Positions 1 through 5,315 of a DNA stretch of 6,166 bases are shown piece by piece. The DNA comes from an uncultured bacterium (GTDB lineage: Bacteria > Actinomycetota > Actinomycetes > S36-B12), in contig CAJBMR010000101.1 of assembly GCA_903954205.1 (NCBI GenBank), positions 1 to 6,166 on the forward strand, given 5' to 3'. Within the stretch, counting starts at the first letter, position 1. Every line of letters starts with the position of its first letter. A program made the translations under genes and the position numbers. The notes below the pieces were generated by a model. The model did no database searches, had not been told where the DNA came from, and saw only the letters and a program-made list of their open reading frames with translations.

Positions 1-8
1 CGTGCCTC

Positions 9-14
9 TAGCCT
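9..14 (+). promoter_or_regulatory. -10 hexamer (TAGCCT) of a probable leaderless promoter for the HTH gene
   Basis: TAGCCT matches the actinobacterial -10 consensus TANNNT and ends six bases before the GTG at 21. This places the expected transcription start on or next to the start codon, so the mRNA would have no leader. Any -35 element would lie outside the window. The same spacing recurs before rimO, clgR and rrf2, which is the main support. Confidence 0.5.
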
Positions 15-20
15 GAGCGC

Positions 21-290
21 GTGTCCGAGCCCATGCAGTCGACTCCCGGGGCCATGATCACCGACGCCCTCCGCGGGCGCGGGCTCACAGTTGAAGACCT
101 CGCACAGTCCACACGCCTGCGCGGCAGCCTGCTCGAGCAGATGCTGGCAGACGACTTCTCTGACACGGGCGGCGATGTCTACGCCCGGGGTCATCTGCGA
201 GTGATCGCTGGAGTCCTCGACATCGACGCGGATTGCCTGCTCGCCGCCTACGACGAGGCGTCCACGCTGCGCCGCCCTCCCGCGCCCTGA
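21..290 (+). CDS. short RodZ-like helix-turn-helix (HTH_25 type) protein
   Basis: This 89-residue protein consists almost entirely of the N-terminal helix-turn-helix domain found in RodZ-type proteins. The HTH spans about residues 13-46 (around GLTVEDLAQSTRLRGSLLEQ). It is followed by the family hallmark DVYARGHLR at 52-60 and a last helix to about 78. In longer actinobacterial and RodZ homologues this domain is followed by a membrane helix and an extracytoplasmic part. Here the protein stops at residue 89 after a short Pro-rich tail, with no membrane segment, so it should be cytosolic. Position before rimO matches the conserved gene between ftsK and rimO in Actinobacteria. GTG at 21 was chosen because a -10 hexamer sits at leaderless spacing. 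ATG codons at 33 and 54 are alternatives. A role in cell shape, division or DNA binding is inference from the family only. Confidence 0.8.
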   Translation: MSEPMQSTPGAMITDALRGRGLTVEDLAQSTRLRGSLLEQMLADDFSDTGGDVYARGHLRVIAGVLDIDADCLLAAYDEASTLRRPPAP

Positions 291-308
291 GGCTTCGCAT
301 GCAGTCTC

Positions 309-314
309 TACCCT
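309..314 (+). promoter_or_regulatory. -10 hexamer (TACCCT) of a probable leaderless promoter for rimO
   Basis: TACCCT fits TANNNT and ends six bases before the rimO GTG at 321, so transcription would start at the start codon. No convincing -35 hexamer is visible 16-18 bases upstream, where the 3' end of the HTH gene lies. The six bases between (GAGGGG) resemble a Shine-Dalgarno sequence but abut the GTG directly, too close to work as one. Confidence 0.5.
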
Positions 315-320
315 GAGGGG

Positions 321-1652
321 GTGAATCCCCGGGTCGGTGTCCTGCGCCTGGGCTGCGCGCGCAATGACGTCGACGCCGACGAGCTTGAGGCACGCCTGGT
401 CGCCGACGGGATCCCCGTGCAAGACGACGCTGGCGATGTCGACGTACTGCTCGTCAATACCTGCGGTTTCGTGGCCTCGGCCAAGAAGGACTCCATCGAT
501 GCGATCCTGGCGGCCGCTGACACCGGTGCGCGCGTCGTCGTTACCGGCTGCCTCGCCGAAAGGTACGGGCAGGAGCTTGCGGAGTCGCTCCCGGAGGCCG
601 CGGCCGTGCTCAGCTTCGACGACTACACCGACATCGCTGATCGCGTGCGCCGCGTGGCCGCGGGCGAGAGCCTCGAGGCGCATGTGCCCACCGACCGTCG
701 ACTCCTACTCCCGCTGGCCCCGGCTGAGCGGGCCGGTTCGGAGTCGGCGCCCGGTCATGCGGGATTGCAGCGCGCGGTGACCGGACCGGTCATGTCGGTG
801 AAGCTCGCCTCCGGCTGCGATCGCCGCTGCACCTTCTGCGCGATCCCGTCCTTCCGCGGCTCCTTTGTGAGTCGACGCCCTGAGCAGGTCATGGGAGAGG
901 TCGCCGACCTCGCCGACGCAGGCGTGCGCGAGATCGTGCTGGTGAGCGAGAACTCCACCTCCTACGGCAAGGATCTCGGCGACATCCGCATGATCGAGGG
1001 CCTCCTGCCTGCCCTGGCGCGAGTGCCGGGAATCCTGCGCCTGCGCGTCAACTACCTGCAGCCCGCGGAGATGCGGCCGGGCCTGGTCGATGTCATCGCG
1101 GGCACCGCCGGTGTGGCTCCCTACTTCGACCTGTCCTTCCAGCACGCGAGCCCGCGCGTGCTGCGCCGCATGCGTCGCTTCGGTGGCTCCGAGGACTTCC
1201 TCGGTCTGCTCGATGCCATCCGCGCACGTGATCCGCGGGCCGGCGTACGCACCAATGTCATTGTCGGCTTCCCCGGCGAGACCGAGGAGGACTTCGACGA
1301 GCTCGCTGCCTTCCTCGAGGCGGGCCGCCTCGACGCGGTCGGCGTCTTTGGGTACTCCGACGAGGAGGGCACCGAGGCCGCGGGCATGGACGGCCACCTG
1401 CCCGTGGAGGAAGTCGAGCGCAGGGTGGCGCGCATGGCTCAACTCGTCGACGAGCTCATGCTCGAGCGCGCGCAGGAGCGGGTGGGCGAGGAGGTCGAGC
1501 TGCTGGTCGAGGAGCCTGGCCTCGCGCGCGCCGCGCACCAGGGGCCCGACGATGCCGCCACGCTCATCGATGCGTCGTATGCCGTCGGCGAAGTCGTGCG
1601 CGCCACCGTGATCGACGTGGAGGGGTTCGACCTCGTGGCAGAGCCCCGATGA
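321..1652 (+). CDS. rimO: ribosomal protein S12 methylthiotransferase RimO
   Basis: RimO is a radical SAM iron-sulfur enzyme that adds a methylthio group to the conserved aspartate of ribosomal protein S12. The 443 residues show the full family architecture. The N-terminal UPF0004 domain has three cluster cysteines, C12 (LGCARND), C48 (NTCGF) and C77 (TGCLAERY). The radical SAM motif CxxxCxxC is C166, C170 and C173 (GCDRRCTFCAIPSFRG). Further family motifs are NYLQP, FQHAS and VGFPGETEEDF. A C-terminal TRAM-like RNA-binding domain runs from about 380 to the end and includes RAAHQGPDD. The LGCARND form and the acidic TRAM domain favour RimO over MiaB. The reading frame is closed upstream by the stop at 288-290 and offers no better start than GTG 321, which also has a -10 at leaderless spacing. 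The stop overlaps the pgsA start in ATGA, so the two are probably translationally coupled. Confidence 0.95.
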   Translation: MNPRVGVLRLGCARNDVDADELEARLVADGIPVQDDAGDVDVLLVNTCGFVASAKKDSIDAILAAADTGARVVVTGCLAERYGQELAESLPEAAAVLSFDDYTDIADRVRRVAAGESLEAHVPTDRRLLLPLAPAERAGSESAPGHAGLQRAVTGPVMSVKLASGCDRRCTFCAIPSFRGSFVSRRPEQVMGEVADLADAGVREIVLVSENSTSYGKDLGDIRMIEGLLPALARVPGILRLRVNYLQPAEMRPGLVDVIAGTAGVAPYFDLSFQHASPRVLRRMRRFGGSEDFLGLLDAIRARDPRAGVRTNVIVGFPGETEEDFDELAAFLEAGRLDAVGVFGYSDEEGTEAAGMDGHLPVEEVERRVARMAQLVDELMLERAQERVGEEVELLVEEPGLARAAHQGPDDAATLIDASYAVGEVVRATVIDVEGFDLVAEPR

Positions 1653-2266
1653 GACAGGGCGGGGCGGAGGAACCGCTGCTCGGAGTCCCTGACCACGCCG
1701 GAGACCCCGTGGGCACCTCCCGATGGGCCACGCTGCCCAACTTCCTCACGCTCATCCGACTGCTGCTCGTGCCGGTCCTCGCCGTGCTCCTGCTCGCCGA
1801 AGACGGCGCAGATCCTGCGCTTCGCTGGGCAGCGACCGCTGTCTTCGTTATCGCCGCGCTCACGGATCTCGCCGATGGCGAGATCGCCCGGCGTAGCGGC
1901 ACGGTCACGACGCTGGGCAAGATCGCTGACCCAGTCGCGGACAAGGCCCTCACCGGCGTCGCCCTCATCGGCCTATCGATTCTGGGCGCGCTGCCCTGGT
2001 GGGTCACCATCATCATCCTGGGTCGCGAGATCGCGGTGACCGTCCTTCGCTTCGTGGTCATCCGGCACGGTGTCATCCCGGCTTCGCGCGGCGGCAAGGT
2101 CAAGACCGTCGCCCAGGTGATCGCGATCGCGCTCTATCTTGCGCCGCTCGGCGAGTGGGCCGATCCGCTGCGCATCATCACCATGGGCATCGCGGTCGTC
2201 CTCACCATCGTGACGGGCATCGACTACGCCATGCGGGCGTGGCGCATGTCGAGGGCGCAGCGATGA
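1649..2266 (+). CDS. pgsA: CDP-alcohol phosphatidyltransferase, probable CDP-diacylglycerol--glycerol-3-phosphate 3-phosphatidyltransferase
   Basis: This integral membrane enzyme of phospholipid synthesis likely transfers a phosphatidyl group from CDP-diacylglycerol to glycerol-3-phosphate, the committed step to phosphatidylglycerol and cardiolipin. The 205 residues contain the complete catalytic signature D-x2-D-G-x2-A-R-x8-G-x3-D-x3-D: D73, D76, G77, A80, R81, G90, D94 and D98. LPNFLTLIRLLLVPV at 29-43 is the usual first helix of PgsA proteins. Hydrophobic segments at about 33-50, 61-73, 100-125, 145-165 and 173-194 are consistent with a multi-pass protein. The ATG overlaps the rimO stop (ATGA), and the gene's own stop overlaps the cinA start in the same way, so it sits in the middle of a coupled operon. 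GTG at 1709, nearer the first helix, is a less likely alternative start. Members of this family differ in alcohol acceptor. The position after rimO and before cinA supports the PgsA assignment, but glycerol-3-phosphate as acceptor is inferred. Confidence 0.9.
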   Translation: MRQGGAEEPLLGVPDHAGDPVGTSRWATLPNFLTLIRLLLVPVLAVLLLAEDGADPALRWAATAVFVIAALTDLADGEIARRSGTVTTLGKIADPVADKALTGVALIGLSILGALPWWVTIIILGREIAVTVLRFVVIRHGVIPASRGGKVKTVAQVIAIALYLAPLGEWADPLRIITMGIAVVLTIVTGIDYAMRAWRMSRAQR

Positions 2267-2802
2267 GTTCCGACGCGACCTCCCTCATCACCGCCCTGGT
2301 CGCCCGTGGAGCGACCGTGGCGACGGCGGAGAGCCTCACCGGAGGCCTGGTCTGCGCAGCGCTGACATCGGTGCCGGGATCCTCCGCGGCCGTCCGTGGG
2401 GGGATCGTGTCCTACGCCGTATCGGTCAAGGTCGGGGTCCTGCGTGTCGACCCGGATCTGATCGACCGCCAGGGTGCCGTCGACCCTGCCGTAGCCGTGC
2501 AGATGGCCATCGGCGCGCGGCGCCTCCTGGGCAGCGACTTCGCTATCGCGACCACGGGATCGGCGGGCCCGGATCCCAATCCCGGCGGCCTGCTGACTGG
2601 TCCGGTACCTCCGGGCCGGGGGTTCGTGGCCGTCGCTGGCCCCGCTGGGGAGGTTGTCGCGGGGTTCGCCTGTGAGGGCGAAGACCGGGACGGCGTACGC
2701 CGTCATGCCGTTGAAGCGGCCCTCGCCCTGCTCGGCCGTGTCCTCGCCGAGACCGGTGATGACAGGCGATCGTCGGCCGGGGCGGGTAGCGTGGAGTCGT
2801 GA
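2263..2802 (+). CDS. cinA: CinA C-terminal domain protein, nicotinamide-nucleotide amidohydrolase (PncC-like)
   Basis: The 179-residue protein is the stand-alone CinA C-terminal domain. In PncC enzymes this domain deamidates nicotinamide mononucleotide to nicotinic acid mononucleotide in pyridine nucleotide salvage. Family motifs are AESLTGGL at 22-29 (the usual ESCTGG with Leu for Cys), PGSSAAVRGGIVSYAVSVK at 38-56, GAVDPAVAVQMAIGAR at 71-86 and TTGSAGPDPNPGG at 97-109. The N-terminal molybdopterin-binding-like domain of two-domain CinA proteins is absent. The loop after TTGSAGPD (about 104-119) is Gly/Pro-rich and seems a few residues longer than usual. ATG 2263 is chosen over in-frame codons upstream because it overlaps the pgsA stop (ATGA), lies seven bases after a GAGGG Shine-Dalgarno (2251-2255), and begins just before the conserved domain. 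The stop overlaps the probable ancestral clgR GTG (GTGA at 2799-2802). Confidence 0.9.
   Translation: MSSDATSLITALVARGATVATAESLTGGLVCAALTSVPGSSAAVRGGIVSYAVSVKVGVLRVDPDLIDRQGAVDPAVAVQMAIGARRLLGSDFAIATTGSAGPDPNPGGLLTGPVPPGRGFVAVAGPAGEVVAGFACEGEDRDGVRRHAVEAALALLGRVLAETGDDRRSSAGAGSVES
2787..2792 (+). promoter_or_regulatory. -10 hexamer (TAGCGT) of a probable clgR promoter
   Basis: TAGCGT matches TANNNT and lies inside the cinA 3' end, six bases before the GTG at 2799. A leaderless transcript would start on that GTG. No good -35 is visible around 2763-2769. The fixed spacing marks GTG 2799 as the original clgR start, upstream of the in-frame TAA. Confidence 0.45.
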
Positions 2803-2831
2803 TCGTGTTTCGCGAGGTCCTCGGCGCTTAA
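2799..2831 (+). other. ten-codon open frame cut off from clgR by TAA (displaced N-terminus or leader peptide)
   Basis: GTG at 2799 opens a frame encoding MIVFREVLGA, followed by TAA at 2829-2831 and then directly by TTG, still in the frame of the regulator. MIVFREVLGA is how ClgR-family proteins typically begin, and the text continues smoothly after the stop with LRRVRQLQGRTLRDVS. Codon 11 therefore looks like a former sense codon, for example GAA (Glu) changed to TAA. The frame overlaps the cinA stop in GTGA and has a -10 at leaderless spacing, so it is likely translated. It could be a nonsense mutation, a sequencing error, or a leader whose termination feeds reinitiation at TTG 2832. Confidence 0.65.
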
Positions 2832-3059
2832 TTGCGTCGTGTCCGCCAACTGCAGGGACGCACCCTTCGTGACGTCTCGGCCGCCGCATCCGTCTCCCTG
2901 GGCTACCTCTCCGAGGTCGAGCGCGGCGAGAAGGAAGCCTCGTCGGAGATGCTCATCGCGATCTGCGGTGCCCTCGGGATCCCGCTGTCGGTGCTCCTGT
3001 CCTCTGTCGCCGGCGACATCGCCGTGACCGAGGGCGCACCTGTCATCCGCGCTGCCTAG
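2832..3059 (+). CDS. clgR: ClgR-type XRE-family transcriptional regulator (TTG start, N-terminus interrupted)
   Basis: ClgR activates clp protease and other proteostasis and repair genes in actinomycetes. From TTG 2832 the protein has 75 residues, beginning LRRVRQLQGRTLRDVS. The family's signature recognition segment SLGYLSEVERGEKEASSE lies at about residues 21-38, followed by AICGALGIPLSVLL. The Xre DNA-binding helices are therefore essentially intact. The C-terminus ends in Ala-Ala, as in Streptomyces ClgR, where the terminal alanines matter for ClpP-dependent turnover. With the ten codons from GTG 2799 the protein would be about the normal family start, but TAA at 2829-2831 intervenes. The loss removes the first part of helix 1, so function of the short form is uncertain. 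The only Shine-Dalgarno-like sequence (GAGG, 2814-2817) is 14 bases from TTG, so reinitiation after the ten-codon frame is more plausible than independent initiation. Position after cinA is the conserved clgR place. Confidence 0.75.
   Translation: MRRVRQLQGRTLRDVSAAASVSLGYLSEVERGEKEASSEMLIAICGALGIPLSVLLSSVAGDIAVTEGAPVIRAA
3056..3059. other. CTAG shared by two convergent stop codons
   Basis: The palindrome CTAG contains TAG on both strands. Bases 3057-3059 end clgR on the plus strand, and 3058-3056 end nei2 on the minus strand. The two coding regions thus overlap by four bases with no room for an intergenic terminator, so each transcript is expected to run into the other gene as antisense before ending. 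Confidence 0.9.
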
Positions 3060-3847
3060 TCCGTGAGGATCGCCGGCTGGCAGTGAGGGCACCAGTAGGC
3101 GTCACGCTCGTATCGGCCGCTGCGCTGCTTCCCGTAGGCAATCCGCGTCCCGCAGCGCAGGCACGGCCGCCCCGCTCGACCGTAGACGTAGTGCTGCTCG
3201 CGCAGGTTGCCCGTCGAGGCCTGCGCCCCGCGAGTGCGGTTGGCCCGCATGAGCCGTCGCCCCGAATCGAGAAGCCCAGTCAGATCGGGGATCGAGGCGA
3301 CGGTCGCCTGCGGTGGGATGCCGCGCAGGAAGAGTGTCTCGCTCACGTAGATGAGTCCGAAGCCGGCAACAATCGACTGATCCAGCAGCGCGTCACCGAT
3401 GGAGCGATCCGGCTGAGCGATGAGTGCGTCGACGATGGCGTCGATCGCGACGTCGTCGTCCAGGATGTCGGGTCCGAGGCGCCCGAGGAGTGCCTGCTCA
3501 CCCTCCGCATCGAGGAGCTCAACGACCGGGAGGCGGTAGCCCACGGCCTGCCATTCATCCGTGGTGAGCACCGCGCGCACCTGCCATGGCGGACCGCCCT
3601 TCCAGGGCCTGCCGGGCCGATAGAGATGCCAGGTGCCGTCCATGCGGTAGTGGGTGTGCAGGCTGACATCGCTGCCCAGGCGGAAGAGCAGGTGCTTGCC
3701 GTACGCCCGCACGGACTCGACGGTGCGCCCTGTGAGGTCGACGGTGGCAAGGGCCGGCACACGCAGGTCCGCTGTGGTGAGCTCCTGGCCCGCGAGGCAG
3801 TCATCAAGCCGGCGCGCGGCCAGCCAGACGGTGTCTCCCTCAGGCAT
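3056..3847 (-). CDS. nei: Fpg/Nei-family DNA glycosylase/AP lyase (Nei2-like)
   Basis: This enzyme of base excision repair removes oxidised bases and cleaves the abasic strand. In the 263 residues, MPEGDTVW supplies the catalytic N-terminal Pro (P2 after Met removal) and Glu3. The conserved lysine is K51 (YGKHLLF). The region around LHTHYRMDGTW (63-73) is the intercalation loop, and a C-terminal zinc finger has C229, C232, C253 and C256 with the conserved Arg (R248). MPEGDTV and YGKHLLFR resemble the actinobacterial Nei2 group next to lhr. One key position is unusual: the helix-two-turn-helix motif, normally AGxGNxYxxE, reads AGFGLIYVSE, with Leu165 (codon CTC) in place of the near-invariant Asn that holds the DNA phosphate. 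The ATG lies within the last codons of the TSUP gene (8-base overlap), implying translational coupling and expression from the TSUP promoter. The lesion preference cannot be read from the sequence. Confidence 0.92.
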   Translation of the reverse strand: MPEGDTVWLAARRLDDCLAGQELTTADLRVPALATVDLTGRTVESVRAYGKHLLFRLGSDVSLHTHYRMDGTWHLYRPGRPWKGGPPWQVRAVLTTDEWQAVGYRLPVVELLDAEGEQALLGRLGPDILDDDVAIDAIVDALIAQPDRSIGDALLDQSIVAGFGLIYVSETLFLRGIPPQATVASIPDLTGLLDSGRRLMRANRTRGAQASTGNLREQHYVYGRAGRPCLRCGTRIAYGKQRSGRYERDAYWCPHCQPAILTD

Positions 3848-4748
3848 GCACCGATTCTGGACCCTGCTCCGAGGTCTCGGGTGTGGGCGTCCCCTTGTCG
3901 CGGCGCACGAGCCGCACGACGTAGGTGATGGCGACGGCGCTCACGGTGAAGAGCACGGCGTAGACCGTCCACCACGCCGCAGGTGGTGCCTCAAGGGCGC
4001 CGAGGATAAGGCGGGCATTGAGCAGCAGGATGAAGCAGACCACGACGACACCGAGGATGCGCGCGTTGAGGAAGCGCACCAGCCAGGCCGCCAGAGGCGC
4101 AGCGATCACCCCGCCGATGAGCAGCGCCAGGACGATCCCGAGGTCGATGCCGGCGGTGCCCAGGCCGATGAGGAAGCCCAGGCTCGCGGCCAGCGCGACG
4201 ATGAACTCGGCGGTGTTGACCGTGCCCACGACGCGTGCCGGGGTCAGGCGCCCATCAGCGAGGAGCGTGGGTGTAGTCACCGGCCCCCAGCCTCCACCAC
4301 CGGTCGCGTCGACAAATCCACCGACGAGGCCGAGCGGGATCATCAGGCGGTTGCCCGGGGTCCCGGGCTTGCGGCGAGGTGCACGGCCCATGACGAAGCG
4401 GATGACGATGTAGACGCCGAGGACGAAGAGCAGGGTCCCGGTGAAGGGCAGCGCAGCCTTGGTGGAGAGGTTCGACAGGACGGTGGCGCCGATAAACGCG
4501 CCGACGGCACCGGGCAGGCCGATGCGCCGTACGCCGGCCCAGTCGACATTGCCGAAGCGGGCATGGGCTGCCCCTGAGGCGGCGGCGGTGCCGAGCTTGG
4601 CGAGGTGGACTGATGCCGACGCGAGGGCAGGGGTGAGGCCCACGGCGAGGAGCAGAGTGGTCGAGGTGACTCCGAAGCCCATGCCGAGTGCGCCGTCGAT
4701 GAAGGATGCGCCGAAGCCGGCGAGGGCGATGAAGATGAGGCCGGTCAT
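3840..4748 (-). CDS. TSUP-family (TauE/SafE-like) membrane transporter, probable sulfite/organosulfur exporter
   Basis: The 302-residue protein is a membrane permease of the TSUP family, whose characterised members move sulfite, sulfonates, thiosulfate or sulfoacetate. It shows the family's internal duplication. GFGASFIDGALGMGFGVTST at 11-30 is mirrored by GLVGGFVDATGGGGWGPVTT at 140-159, and each is followed by a TLL and a helix. About eight hydrophobic segments are visible, near 3-19, 24-38, 74-93, 103-121, 136-150, 178-197, 202-226 and 230-250, with a last one at 259-280. A charged cytoplasmic linker at 121-134 separates the halves, and a hydrophilic tail follows 281. The start at ATG 4748 follows a purine-rich stretch (GGAGTGAGAGAG) suited to ribosome binding. 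The gene is preceded by an Rrf2 regulator and a palindromic operator, and its stop overlaps nei. Sulfite as substrate is a family-level guess. Confidence 0.9.
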   Translation of the reverse strand: MTGLIFIALAGFGASFIDGALGMGFGVTSTTLLLAVGLTPALASASVHLAKLGTAAASGAAHARFGNVDWAGVRRIGLPGAVGAFIGATVLSNLSTKAALPFTGTLLFVLGVYIVIRFVMGRAPRRKPGTPGNRLMIPLGLVGGFVDATGGGGWGPVTTPTLLADGRLTPARVVGTVNTAEFIVALAASLGFLIGLGTAGIDLGIVLALLIGGVIAAPLAAWLVRFLNARILGVVVVCFILLLNARLILGALEAPPAAWWTVYAVLFTVSAVAITYVVRLVRRDKGTPTPETSEQGPESVHA

Positions 4749-4780
4749 GGGTCTCTCTCACTCCGGGGGTCCGGGGATGG

Positions 4781-4809
4781 ACCCTATTGTCACCTGTGTT
4801 AGGTGACAA
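4781..4809 (-). promoter_or_regulatory. sigma-70-type promoter of the transporter-nei2 operon
   Basis: On the minus strand, TTGTCA (4809-4804) and TAGGGT (4786-4781) are separated by exactly 17 bases, the ideal -35/-10 spacing. TTGTCA differs from TTGACA by one base, and TAGGGT fits TANNNT. Transcription should begin near 4774-4778, giving a leader of about 26-30 bases before ATG 4748, enough for the purine-rich ribosome site. Almost the whole promoter lies within the inverted repeat at 4784-4812. Confidence 0.7.
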
Positions 4810-4812
4810 TAG
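4784..4812. promoter_or_regulatory. perfect 12-5-12 inverted repeat, probable operator for the transporter-nei2 operon
   Basis: CTATTGTCACCT (4784-4795) and AGGTGACAATAG (4801-4812) are exact reverse complements around the five-base spacer GTGTT. The arms are AT-richer than the surroundings, and no T-run follows on either strand, so an intrinsic terminator is unlikely. The repeat covers the -35, the spacer and half of the -10 of the transporter promoter, so a bound dimer should exclude RNA polymerase. The neighbouring Rrf2 protein is the natural candidate, since Rrf2 regulators bind inverted repeats of about this size. That assignment is inference. Confidence 0.8.
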
Positions 4813-4859
4813 CACGGTGAGGCGTCTCGGGGCTGTCGGGGCGTGAGCGTGTCGCGAGC

Positions 4860-5309
4860 TCAGTGCCAGGCGGCCGGGTCCTCGGTCAGCTTGCGCACGC
4901 GTGCGGGCAGATGCTCCTCCACGACGTCGGCGAGGCTCACCGCCTCCAGGATCTGCCGTTCGGCCGCGCGCAGGGCGACCAGCACCTGGGGGAGGCCGGC
5001 CGCCGCGCCTGAGTAATGGAGGTCCTCGGGCCGGGCTCCGGCGACATTGGTGAGCGCGCCGTCGATTGCCCGGATGACGTCGGCGAGGGAGATCTCGGCC
5101 GCCGGGCGGGCGAGGGTCCAGCCGCCCTCGGGCCCGCGCCGCGCGCGCACGATGCCGGCCTTGCGGAGCTCGGCAAGGATCGCACCGAGATAGGACGTCG
5201 GGATGCTCTGGCGATGCGACAACTCGTCGGTGGTGACGGGGCCGTCAGGCGAGGCCGCAAGCTCAAGGGCAGCGCGCAGGGCGTAGTCGGTCCGCCCTGG
5301 GAGTCGCAT
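4860..5309 (-). CDS. Rrf2-family winged helix-turn-helix transcriptional regulator
   Basis: The 149-residue protein starts MRLPGRTDYALRAALELA, the usual Rrf2 opening. A recognition helix region follows at 29-48 (SHRQSIPTSYLGAILAELRK), then the family signature AGIVRARRGPEGGWTLARP at 51-69 and EISLADVIRAIDG at 72-84. There is no cysteine in the protein, so the three-cysteine iron-sulfur cluster of IscR and NsrR is missing. This places it functionally nearer cluster-free members such as CymR, which control sulfur metabolism. ATG 5309 is preferred over an in-frame start 48 bases upstream because it begins at the conserved N-terminus and has a -10 at leaderless spacing. It lies 111 bases upstream of the transporter gene, on the same strand, with the palindrome between them. 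It probably represses that operon in response to a sulfur-related signal, which is inference. The palindrome is not repeated at its own promoter. Confidence 0.9.
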   Translation of the reverse strand: MRLPGRTDYALRAALELAASPDGPVTTDELSHRQSIPTSYLGAILAELRKAGIVRARRGPEGGWTLARPAAEISLADVIRAIDGALTNVAGARPEDLHYSGAAAGLPQVLVALRAAERQILEAVSLADVVEEHLPARVRKLTEDPAAWH

Positions 5310-5315
5310 GGCCCG

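Noticed and set aside
705..1538. Long open frame on the minus strand inside rimO (277 codons)
   Set aside because: It lies entirely antisense to the clearly conserved rimO gene, has no recognisable domain and reflects the lack of stop codons in high-GC antisense frames.
1999..2262. Upstream extension of cinA into pgsA
   Set aside because: The extended part is the frame-shifted reading of pgsA, rich in His and Arg with no homology. ATG 2263 with its GAGGG ribosome site and ATGA overlap is the natural start.
2813..2823. Small palindrome CGAGG-T-CCTCG inside the clgR ten-codon frame, considered as an autoregulatory site
   Set aside because: It is short, lies within coding sequence and does not match the CGC-N5-GCG type of ClgR operator, so it is probably chance.
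3083..3928. Long plus-strand open frames opposite nei2 and the transporter (also 3654-4577)
   Set aside because: They show no family motifs and have the low-complexity, Arg/Ala/Asp-rich composition of antisense shadows of the real minus-strand genes.
4784..4812. The long inverted repeat as an intrinsic terminator of rrf2
   Set aside because: The arms are not GC-rich and are not followed by a T-run on either strand. It overlaps a well-spaced -35/-10, so operator is the better reading.
4787..4815. Plus-strand promoter (TTGTCA, 17 bases, TAGCAC) running antisense into rrf2
   Set aside because: TTGTCA arises from the symmetry of the palindrome, and the -10 lacks the final T, so it is not a supported promoter.
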